A stretch of DNA of 64,000 nt. It comes from Hymenolepis diminuta. Its lineage: Eukaryota; Platyhelminthes; Cestoda; Cyclophyllidea; Hymenolepididae. The translations under genes were made by a program, and so were the position numbers. Position 1 is the first letter of the stretch, and every line of letters begins with the position of its first letter. The stretch is from NCBI GenBank assembly GCA_900708905.1, contig CAADRB010000001.1, positions 5,478,003-5,542,002 on the forward strand. The letters run 5' to 3'. Shown in pieces: positions 51,591 to 62,155 of the stretch. The notes below the pieces were generated by a model. The model did not search any database, was not told the DNA's origin, and saw only the letters and a program-made list of their open reading frames with translations.

Positions 51591-54150
51591 AGTTATGCAT
51601 TTATTACTACTTTCGGTAATAATAATAATTGTAATGAAAATAACTTTTGAAGACAGAGGAGCCCTTACGATTCGGTAATCTTAATACAGATATTTGTGGT
51701 ATATAGTGAGTTAGACTATATTATACATATTCCTTTTAATTCTGTTTGTCCCGTTCAGGCTCCAGAACTTGAAAAGGAAGAGGAAATTAGATGAATTTTG
51801 ATAAAAATGACCGGAGATTGTGAGTCCCAAGTTTATAATGCTTTTCTGAAATGGAGATGAATTAATTAGCAGTCCGATTGGTATATAAAGTCAGGTTTAC
51901 TCCCATTTTACAACTGCTTGTTAATGTCTTTGATTTAAAACTTGAAGTGCATGGAAATTTTGAGTTGACATGATCAACTCCAACCAGTAAGATATCCCAC
52001 TCTCGCTAACTACGCACCTGGATATGAGGTTAAGAGCACATGAATCTAATATTCACATTCAGACCAAGGATTGGAAACGAATAAAGAGACTCCAGGAATA
52101 CACAAGTATAAATAAAAAATTTTTACTTTTTATAGTAAATCAAAGTACCGACCACGCTGTGGACGTGATTTAACTTATTTCAATAAAGGGAACTCATGTT
52201 TACACTATAACCTCTCTAAGCAGTAAATAAAAAAACAGCAGCCAATATTTTGTTTTAGTATTTTTATTCCTTAAAGCATTGGGACCAAATCGATCACTGA
52301 GATGAATCAAAAAGCGAAATTTATTTTAGTTATGATTAATTGAATTAACTCTGTTAGGTAAATTAATGGATTATCACTATGCCAAACTAACTTCAACTGA
52401 CTAATTTCTATTCTGAAAGTAATTCATTAATAAACTAACACTTATCTTATTTACTACATTTCTCAAAAAAATTTTCCAAGTAAAAACTAATGGCGCCTAG
52501 AGACTCAAAAGTGATCAAGAGTACGAAAACTTGGCAAAGTAGTTATAATTCAGTCGTTTGCATCTGACACCTCGATTTTTTGAAAATTCACAGTTAAAAT
52601 AGGGAGAAAATAGCAAAACTGGAATGCTTTAAATTTTGGCTAGGGGAAGTAAGAAGTTTGAGAATTCATTTTCAAGCTAAGTATGAAATTGATTTTATTT
52701 GGGAAAATGCAGCTTTCCTTTAGGCAGTCCAATCTAAAACTCAAATCCTTATTGATATGGAATATAAATGAAGAAATTACGGGGTCTAAATAATAGGATC
52801 ATTTAATTGGTTCGCTGTTTGGTCATTCCTATTGACAATATGCCATTCGCATTCTGTTTTTGTCGAATTGAAAGCATACTCGACTCCGACAACCTTGTTT
52901 TTAATCGGTAAATAACTCCACGTTAACACCCGCTAAAACATCCGTTTAAATCACTGACGAAATTATTTCCTTTCGTCATTTAACTAAATCAGTAAATGGA
53001 TATATGAAAAAACAGTTCATGAATTTATCTATGGCTATCAAAAAATTGAAACTTCTGATAGCACTTGGAGAGTTCACTTATTAAGTCATCTATTAATAAA
53101 AAGCTATAATTAATTCAATAATGCACTTTTGTCAAATAAAACTATTTTTTGTTTATTATTCGAATCTGTCTGATTGAAAATAACGAAGAAGGCGCATTGT
53201 TTAATCAAATTTTCTCAGTGGTATTGGTTTGTTTTCCATTTGACAGGTAATTAAACATAAAGCTATTTGGTAATTTAGTCAATATTACTCAAACAATTTT
53301 CATATTCTGCTTTAATGCTTCATATTTATTACTCTGTGTATAAATGATCAAAAATAATGATCCGAAATGTTTGGGAAATAATGATTCTCCCAAAATTCTG
53401 TATTTTAGCTAAAAATGAATTTTAAAAATACGTGAGAGAATTCACCCGCCTAGAATGGCGTTTTAACCCAACTCCCAAATCTTACTTTTCAGCACATGAT
53501 TTCGCCAAATAATTTAAAGTGAAATTAATTCACATGGTATTATAAATGCAGCACAACTCCCTTTACAAATTTGACATGATAATTCAGACACTTGCAACAG
53601 AGATGAGGTATATTTGATTTAAGCGGGGACGGATACGGTTAAGTGAACTAGAACTACCAATCCATAATGTTTAAAATGTGAAATAATTTCATCAATGGGT
53701 AAGTATCGAGGTTTAAAGTTAGCAGAGATAACCGTTTAGATGAAAAGACTATTCTGTCGATGCATGAAAAATTATATTCTAGACTTGTCTTTTTCAGGAT
53801 ATCTTTCTCATCTCTCAAACCACTGAGATACCCAAATAAATCGATTCATGGATGGCTCTGTGTCGATCAGATGAGTTCCAGGACGTTCTTACTTTTTCAT
53901 AGCTAAATGTGGTATAAACTTACCTTTGATAGCTTTTGAATATATCAAGAATCTGTCCAGAAAACCGTTTTATTTCCTTTTTCATTCTAACGTAAATAAA
54001 TAATAGGGCAACTATAATGATTTATCGTTTGAAGGGTGTTAATACAATTGTTAGCTACTCCAATTTTCTAAGTAGAAATTTTTCAAGATACCTGTAGTGC
54101 CTGCGCACACAAACTCACAGGTCTACTCAGTCTTTCTATGTATTTCGTGC

Positions 54151-54485
54151 ATACAGACTCATACCTTGGCCCTAACTAACGCGCAATCGGTCAACTACCT
54201 CATCATACCTCATTTCGCCTGTTCCTCACAATCCAGGATGTCCTCGCTCACTACTAATACCTTCCTCTTTCCTTCTGATTACTCCTTTTACTCCTTCCAC
54301 CATTCCCCTATCTTTCATTTCTGATTGTTCAATACACATTTTTCCAATCCAACCCTTTATTTTCTCAGTCAGGAAAGGTTCATGCAATTACTAGCCTTAG
54401 GAAGATCATTAGTTCTATGAGGGATACTTAATCTTGCTCAGCCTTACCCTTAAAGTACCCTATATTTTGATTAGAGCTACTTTAT
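54151..54485 (+). repeat. LTR-like repeat family C, copy 2
   Basis: It aligns with 7,495-7,810. Shared blocks are GACTCATACC, CCCTAACTA, CCTCACAATCCAGGATGTCC, CCTTCCTCTTTCC, TTCAATACAC, GATCATTAGTT and AGAGCTACTTTA. It lies in gene-free DNA. Confidence 0.55.
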
Positions 54486-57214
54486 AATTGTTTTCACCGA
54501 CTAACAAGTAGATTAATATATATATATATATAATTGAAATCGATGTGAAAAATTGATATGAAGTTTTAAACTAAGCTTTTACGCAACTCGATTAATGAAC
54601 GATCAGAGATTACCACAGATTCAAATGAGCCATGCATCAATGGCAATTTTGGTTAGGACAATTTTTAATTTGAATTTGAGATTATTAGATTTGAAGAAAT
54701 AATTGAAATGACGGCATTTGGTGTTCGGAATCTTACTGGTACCATCGATATATGTTATTTCTCTGTCGATCTCAATTAATACATCAGTTTGACCTTGAAA
54801 GATTCTGATGGGAAGGCGAAGCAATGCTCTGCCGTGTACTGGAAGCACAATACCGATGCTATTCCCACGTCATTATCATGGCAGGTCAAGGTATAGCAGA
54901 TTAAACCGTCATTCACAGACTGCTATGTTGCATAACCAGTCATATCCCATCTTTTCGGACATGAAATCCACTGAGGAGTTCATTCTTCTCCGGCTAACTA
55001 AAATCAAACTCAATTTTCAGTATATTTATGAATTTTAATTACATCACTGAATCTACCTGGCAAGTAGACTAGTTTTGTCCGACCAGTCTCTGACTTCTCT
55101 CTCTGTATCCCCTCCTTTGGGGTTTGAGCAAAAGTAGTGCGTCTAATGAACAGTGGTCTGACTGTGCATTACAGTAGATCTTATGAATAGACTCGCTTTA
55201 AAACTTTCAGAATATTAAGAATGTCAAATAAATGATCTAAGCAAAGGATGATTTTGCCTATTATGTAAAGCATACATTTATCCCATCTGGGTATGTGTTG
55301 AAATGATTTAAATATCAAATATGCTGAAAACTCCGCAATATTAGCTTCAATGATTAGCAAACTAAGAAGGAGCATTTATTCATCGAAAATGGCTTTAAAT
55401 TCGACTTCGAAAGTATCCCTTTGGTGTCAGTTTTCGCCAAACGGTAAAAAGGAGTTAAATTCACGTGTTCAAATGCATTGAACCGCGAACAATGCAAAAT
55501 TTGGCAATCGCGTAAGTCCTAATAATAGTGTAATAGGTAGGTTTGATTTATGCATACATATATGGTTTAGCGATCCCGAAGTACAAATCCATAATATCTG
55601 AATATTAAATAACTTTGCTGAGACAAAAGTGCAAAAATGAAATTTTTTGCTTTGAAAACAGAAGCATTCTGATGAAAATGATATTTGCTCAGTGTACGGA
55701 TGCATTACTAGCTTCGATCCTGTCATGCTGACGAACATATGGGGGATGGTTTTCCAGAAATGGACTAATTCGTTTCGGATAACTCTTATCCAACGAAGCA
55801 GATTGGAAGTGTGGTTATATCATTATAGTAATTGAAGAAGTCAATGAAATTGATCCATATTTAACAAGTGATGAGTGGCCGTGACATTTATTAGTCATTG
55901 TTATTCTGTAAAGTTCTCCCCTCCCACAAAATAAACCTAAAACTTCCCTTTTATGCCTTTGAAATAACCGAGATTCTCATTACCAATTCCGACCTTGTAC
56001 TAGTCGGACAAATGGATGCCTAACTTTGATGTCCTTAGATTAGTGGAAGGGGGAGGAACATTCAGTCAATGGAATTTTACTATTTAGTCTACCTGATTGA
56101 AAAATTTATTATTTACTGTTCACTCTAAAATGAGCATTGGACAGGAAGGAGCAAAGCTTTCAATATTATATTTACGAAAGGAATGCTAGCAAATTTAGAC
56201 TGTTTATTTCTTGAATTTATGATTGGAACCTCTTTACACATTGACACTTTCGAAATACTTGAAAAATTAATTCTGACTGGAGGTTAACCTCCTTGTCGAT
56301 TGAAGATATTTGTCAGCGTTTATAAATGAAGGTTTGTATTCATTCCTCACATGTCTTTTAGATCGGTTCTAAGTTGTTTGATATTAGTAGAAACCATATA
56401 TTTAGAACGGTAGATTAAAGATAGGGTAGTGGCAAAACTTCATTCTTCAAAGTTGAAGAAAGTTTACATAAATTATGCGAAGATTAAAGGCTTTTTTGGG
56501 ACATTCTACTTAATATCGGACTGCTCAGAATGGGATAGTGGGCTGGCATTTTCTTGCTATTTTCGATAGGTCTATTATTCCAAAATTGCATGGACTTTTT
56601 TCTCTAACGTGTTAGAAATTAGATTTGTATTGATGGTAAGCATGATAGGAGCGAGGATGACATTCTGATAAGTGATGTTTTAATAACTTGTTACGTTTGT
56701 GAAGTCTAGAAACTCCACGGGCTAATTAAAGTACTTGTCTGACAACATCTAATTCGGAAAGAAGAAAGATATTCTGAGCCGCCCTTATAAGAAATTCACA
56801 TTACGTCATTCATCTCATTGATCAGAATCAATCAGTGCTTTCAGCCATAAGATGCCAATGGATATGTGACGATGGAAATAAAGCTCGTGATCCCCGTCCT
56901 GACAGAACATGAACTTTGTTCTCTCCGCCGCCAACACATCTGAAAATCAACTTATTTTTGTAACCAATTTCTCCATCTTAGTCACAAGTTACTGAACTGA
57001 AGATCATCATGAATTACATTTATTAATTAATTATAAATGAAAACGAAAAAGACTTGGGCTGCAAGAGGTCGGTAAGATAATCTTCACCCAGATATTTCGG
57101 CCTATCCAAATCCACGAAAAATTTCGTTTTCGCCCGTTTCATTCGTATTATCGAAGCTGGTGTTTTCAAATTCAAATTTCATACGAAAAAAACTAATGCA
57201 AACTAAGGCAAACT

Positions 57215-57315
57215 CCTCGTGAGAACGGTGGAGTAGTGCGGTTCCACTGCACCGACACGAGTGTCAGCACGCCGGCACGGTTTAGGGGACAAACGCATGA
57301 CTATGCTTGCATGCG
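57215..57315. other. GC-rich island with short inverted repeats
   Basis: About 100 bp stands out from the surrounding AT-rich DNA by its GC content. It contains nested palindromic motifs: GACACGAGTGTC (57,254-57,265), GTGCCGGCGTGC read on the minus strand, and GCATGCGGCATGC (about 57,311-57,323). It is not a CpG promoter of any gene I can see. It could be an inserted element end. Confidence 0.35.
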
Positions 57316-60300
57316 GCATGCAGGTATATTTGCCTTAAATCTCCCAACACCACAATTTGTTATTGAGGTATCTAACACGATTCCATTGGAAATAGTTAAG
57401 GGATTCTGAATGTAAATGTCACTGACCACATTTCAAAAAAACTTCGTAAATATATTAAAATACTGAAAATTTACCGAAACGATCAGTATAGACTGAATTC
57501 GTGAGATATCCCTGTTTGATTCGTACAAATGAATAATGATTTTACAATAAAATGTCCTGTAACAGTTAATAGGTAATCTTTTAATATGATACTAAGTCGT
57601 TTTACGTGGATAGTATAGTTCGTATAAAGACATAGATACATTACCTAGAAACAATTAAACAGGGATGGATCAAAAACTAAAACAAAGGGGATATGATCTG
57701 CAATGTGCTAATTAAGTGCTAAGTCCAGTGAAAACCACCTTGAATAGTTATATAATACAACCAGAAATCAATTTTCAATCGAATATCGTCATGGTAACAG
57801 CATTTTCCACAATCATATCTAATAGTTTTCCTAGCCAGTCTAATTACATTTCAATAAGCTAATAATAACTGTAGTGAAATGGTACATTTGCTCATACGTT
57901 CTTACAATTGCCCTTTCTTAGAAAAGTGCTTCAATTACTCTGAGAACATTTAGAATAGCTAAATAAAAATGTTCAATAAACTAAATCATAAAATTTACTA
58001 ATTGACTAAAAAAATCGCACTGATCTAATTAATCTTTATCAAAATATGAATATTTCCATCATTAAATCGTTTCATTTTAAAGTAAGGATTTACACCTTAG
58101 TTATCTTTTAGATAAACCCAAGCATGTGTTAGCGAACAAGTATCTCAATCTGGGGCTTTGTAGGATCTACTAAATCAAAGCAATTTTACCTTGTTTGATT
58201 CTATTTGTTATTCCCCATATCTTTTTTGCCCTCAAGGCCTCCGACCAAGTACTCTATGGTTCCTGCAACAATTTACAATTGTAATAGATTGCCTCGTTGT
58301 TATCGTAGCAACCTATTACAAGTCAATGATTATGAATGTGTACGGCCTATATAAAGTTCAACAGGCTCGTATTAACAATATAAAGGTATTCAATAAGCTA
58401 TAAAATAAGCCATTAATTTCATCAATGAAAAATATTTATGATTTTTCTTATTTGTATTTTCGCCCTGACGACTTCCTTGCATTAGCGAATAGATGCATTT
58501 AGATTATTTATTAAAACAAAGTCAGAAAGGCTTTATCTCCAGCTAAGCAGAAGTGTTTATCTCACTGTCCATTATCAAGTCCGTTATGTCTAGACGTAAA
58601 TAGCAGTATTATCTAAATCTTTTCGGTCAAGGTTCGAGGTGAGAGACAGGGGGTTCCCTCTTAGTTCTTTTGCAGTTGATGGTCGAAAATGTTTTAACAC
58701 CGTTAGTAAAGAACGAGAAATTTCCATCTAAAAATGTCATCAAGCAGTATTTCAATTAGAACAAGGTTAATCGAATAAAATTAGACAAGGTGAACGATAT
58801 TAAGTGCATAGATAAAATGCTAAATAGGTAAAAATGATCAGTTTAGCCTGCCAGCACAATATTGTGCGGCACCCATTGAGGTATATTAGGACTGCAATTT
58901 GTGTCTGCCAGTAGAAAGACGACGGAAGAGCGATAATAGAGGATATATTGACTTACTGGGAAATCGTGATTAATCGATAATTGCAGAAAGGTGAGATTGC
59001 GTTCCAAGTTATGAGAGCGAAAACCAATAAAACTGCACGAAAGATGAAGCTAGTAAATTCTGGTGTCCAATAGGATTCGGGTTGAAGCCTTACTAACGAA
59101 CTTCTTATTTGCAGTACTATCACGTTTAATCAAGGCCAAATACAGGACATTTTCAAATCATTCACACACCTAGGATGATTCAGACGCGATTCCTTTATTC
59201 TGAAAAGAATTGTTTCACAGAAGAATGCCACTCACATCCATAGGAAACAAATAGAACGTATGGCTTGCATACTTACATTAAGACACAAAATCTGCATATA
59301 TTTTGTAAGCAGCAAATTATAAACATGAATAGGTAGAATAGAGATAACCACAATATGTAAGTGGTAAATGATCGCTCTCAGAGCAAGCAATTTGAAACCT
59401 GGATAAATTAGAATAGCCGATTTCCTTTACGTCCCTTGGTCAGAGCCAAAATTGTGTGTGATCAAAGAGATTTCGGAATTATCAACGAACTACCAGATGG
59501 TAGAATACTAGGTGGAGATGAGTTTGCATCTGTTTGCCCATGTTGTGGAGCTAAGTGCTTTTTCTTTGTTATAGACGGTTTTTTCATATTGTCCGAGAGC
59601 TGGGTATCAAAGTCTAGACTTAAACAACAACACCTGGTTCAATGGAAAGGCAGGATCTTTCCTTTTTATTATTCCTTACTCAGTGATGGTAAATTTAAGA
59701 AAAGAATCTTATTTTATTAAATCCAAAGTAAATGTTATTTAAGTAGTAAGAGATAACCAAAACAGAAATCACTGAGGATTTAAATAAGAATACTTTTGTA
59801 AATTAACTGCGAATCCGACCTGCATATTGTGTGATATTTTCTAGAAACTTTTAGCTGTTATGAAATACTATTGCCGTAGGAATAGGTCAACACTGAATAA
59901 CAAATCCAAAAAATATTTACAGCTGAAAAGAGAATAGTACAGCAGAATATCGAATTCCGTTGAATAGAGGAAGCAAGCACTTTAAAAATAATCCGATCGC
60001 TCGCATTTTCTAATTAATTCATTAGAGAGTCTGTTTGCTGTTATTTTGATAAATAATATATTTTTTTGTTGAATAATTAAAGGAAAATTTCGTTTTACAA
60101 GGGACTGCTTCAAGAGAAGCTGGTTTGAATGCTAATTTGTGAAGGTGTCAAAAAATTAAACGAGAGATGCCTTCGATGATCACTCTCAAACCAACTCAGA
60201 AACACTTAAATTGAGTGGCCCTAGCTTCATTTTATTTTGTATTACATTAATGAATACATTTTTTTCAAATTTTGTTGGATAAGAATAAGAAAAAAATGGA

Positions 60301-60486
60301 GAAGGGGATTTCCTATTGTGGATAAAAAAGTTAATAGGAAAGGAAGAAGTTGTAGCGGAATCTACACAAATAAGCCTGTTCGCTAAACCCCAGTGATCCT
60401 CTTAGAAGTTCAACTATCAGGTTGCAACAGAAGTTCCGTGCATTTTTTAAATTTGAATTAAGGTGAAAATTTTGTCAAAAATACAT

Positions 60487-61207
60487 TTATTTGGTATTCA
60501 ATATAGTCACCATTTTTATTAATTTCATCTTCTCATCTTGCTGTCTTGCCATAAGCTTTCTCATTCCTTTTTCATAAAATTTAGCCCGTTTGGACTCAAA
60601 AAAGAAACTAGTTTCATTTCGACCTCTTCTCTTGAAGTAAACCTTAGTCCCATTAAATGATTCTGTAAGCCTCTGAAAAGATGAAAATCGGTTGTTGCAA
60701 GAGAGGGTAAGGAGAATATGGCGAGTGATGCATGACTTCCCAGTCAAATCCTTCAACGAGATTTTTGGTTGCTCTTGAAGTGTGGGGTCTGGCATTGTCA
60801 TGGTATAGAAGCACTCCTTTTCGGTTAATCAAAGAAGACCGTTTTTTCCTGCCGTTAACTGATTTTAAATGAGTTAGCTGCTGACAGGAAACTTCAGATG
60901 TTATTGTTTCATTGTCACCCATTAGTTCATAATAAACAATTCCCTTCAAATCTCACCATACACACAAAAGAATTTTTTCGGGTGCAGTCCCGAAATGTCT
61001 TGGTTGTGGAATTGGCTTTGAACCACTCTCTTTTGCGCTTAATATTGTTGTAAAGGATCCACTTCTCATCGCTGTCAGTTATGATTCAGTCTAAAAAAAG
61101 TGCCTGAAATTCAGTTCACGAGAATGCAGTGAAATACAACAGGTCACACGCTGTTGCATGTTCATTTCTGACAAATCGTGTGGAACCTATTTCCCAAACT
61201 TTGAGAC
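60487..61207 (-). pseudogene. Mariner transposase, C-terminal catalytic part
   Basis: This minus-strand segment holds the catalytic half of the transposase in three frames. The first Asp lies in D-E-K-W-I-L-Y (about 61,065) and the second in Y-H-D-N-A-R-P-H-T (about 60,800). The position expected for the third has S-P-Y-S-P-Y instead of S-P-Y-S-P-D. Frameshifts occur near 60,950 and near 60,680, and a TAG replaces the Trp codon expected before V-P-H-D-L. The protein cannot be functional. Confidence 0.85.
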
Positions 61208-61732
61208 TGAAGGATGAATCCCATAATCTCCGTAATATCTATCTAACGTCATCGCTAATCAACAAAATTTAATTATGTTGTCCTCATAGTGATGTTTGAA
61301 ATGGTTAACCTTATTGTGACCTCAGGCTCTCCTTGGATAAATATCGTGTGCCCCCAGGTGGCTCATCCTCATCGATCGGAAAAGCCAAGTGTACCTCAGA
61401 TGATAGTTGCTGACACCACTGAGTCGGCTATATTGGGAACCAGTCCTGTTAACACTATCTCTTCCTTTTCCTACAACCGTCCCGTCCAATTAAAGCACAC
61501 ACACAATAATCTCACGCGCGTCCTCATCTAAGTGACGAATATATATAGCCTTTCAATACACACACACACTGAGAGACTGTCGCTTGCCAGACACATCTTT
61601 CTTCGCTCCCTCCTTTCCCTCAATTCTCTCTTCCCCTTGGGAGTCAGTACTGCGGTTTGTTCAATACATCCTGGTCTAATTAATTCTTGGTGTTCTGCTT
61701 CATCGCTGTTAGCCACTACTCTAACCGCAACA
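61208..61732 (+). mobile_element. Solo-LTR-like element (family B) nested in the mariner, with 4-bp target duplication
   Basis: The 525-bp insert begins TGAAGGATG and ends CCGCAACA, the TG...CA form of LTRs, and is flanked by AGAC on both sides (61,204-61,207 and 61,733-61,736). Removing the insert and one AGAC restores a continuous mariner frame reading G-K-V-S-K-F-G-K. This proves the borders and the duplication. A TATA-like ATATATATAGCC lies at about 61,538, followed by CA repeats. The copy at 7,832-8,310 shares the layout. No gag, protease, polymerase or primer-binding site is seen. A solo LTR left by recombination is the likeliest reading; a non-LTR-derived non-autonomous element with TG/CA ends is the alternative. 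Confidence 0.75.
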
Positions 61733-61736
61733 AGAC

Positions 61737-61960
61737 TTTCCCAGCAAAGTCTTCTCATTTCCCCATATATGGTCATATGGCGGCTTACGTTAAAGGTTCC
61801 GCTCAGTTCTCTAGTAGTGCAGGTTGGATTTTCATCAATGGCAACTTGCAATTGTTCAGAATTGAGTTTTTTGAGCATCCCGTCTTTCAGGCTGAAGTCA
61901 TCCTTTTGAAACGTGAAAACCACTTCCTGCAGGTCTTTTCATTCACAACATAATCTCCAT
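61737..61960 (-). pseudogene. Mariner transposase, N-terminal DNA-binding part
   Basis: On the minus strand, E-K-T-C-R-K-W-F-S-R-F-K is the usual mariner R-W-F-x-K-F segment. L-N-S-E-Q-L-Q-V-A-I-D-E-N-P follows, and then F-N-V-S-R-H-M-T-I, the second helix-turn-helix. The frame is open up to the insertion point at 61,736. Confidence 0.8.
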
Positions 61961-62155
61961 AAGTGTTGTTGCTGCTCAGCTTGCCGTATTTCCTTTATGA
62001 AATTCAAAAGGTAAAATATGCCTCATATGCTCTTTATTTGAAGTGCACACATTTTATTGATTACCATAGGTAAGCATACAACATTAACAAACTAAATTGA
62101 AGTAATCATTTCCTAAACAGCTCAAAAATTGAACAGAACTTCTGTTACAACATGA

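Larger units (their letters stand above)
47619..60416. other. 12.8-kb stretch with no supported gene
   Basis: The first 370 bp are less AT-rich and pyrimidine-rich and probably form the AMPK beta 3' UTR. Beyond that I found no exon chain on either strand. Open frames at 48,535-48,774 (-), 50,099-50,284 (-), 54,621-54,848 (-), 58,191-58,403 (+) and 59,436-59,720 (+) are no longer than chance predicts. Identifiable content is a hairpin repeat pair (49,589-49,867), a family A fragment (51,455-51,590), a family C copy (54,151-54,485), a TA tract near 54,517-54,532 and a GC-rich island (about 57,215-57,315). Confidence 0.5.
60417..62155 (-). mobile_element. Mariner-family transposon, inactive, interrupted
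   Basis: Terminal inverted repeats are visible: TCAGGTTGCAACAGAAGTTC at 60,417-60,436 and its diverged partner at 62,136-62,155, whose reverse complement begins TCATGTTGTAACAGAAGTTC. Both are flanked by TA, the mariner target. The reading strand is minus. In order: a helix-turn-helix part (about 61,740-61,960, with W-F-S-R-F-K and F-N-V-S-R-H), a K-V-S-K-F-G-K...V-P-H-D-L-S-E linker, D-E-K-W (about 61,065), H-D-N-A-R-P-H (about 60,790), and F-E-S-K-R-A-K-F-Y-E-K-G near the C-terminus. The coding frame carries a stop in the linker and several frameshifts. The third catalytic aspartate (YSPD) reads Tyr. Without the insertion at 61,208-61,732 the element is about 1.2 kb, normal for the family. 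Confidence 0.92.

Noticed and set aside
54621..54848. Minus-strand frame with I-E-I-D-R-E-I-T-Y-I-D-G-T followed by GTAAGA, exon-like
   Set aside because: No second exon in frame was found on either side and the peptide matches nothing I know.
58860..58873. Perfect 14-bp palindrome GCACAATATTGTGC
   Set aside because: Short palindromes of this size are expected by chance in 64 kb, and no second copy was seen.
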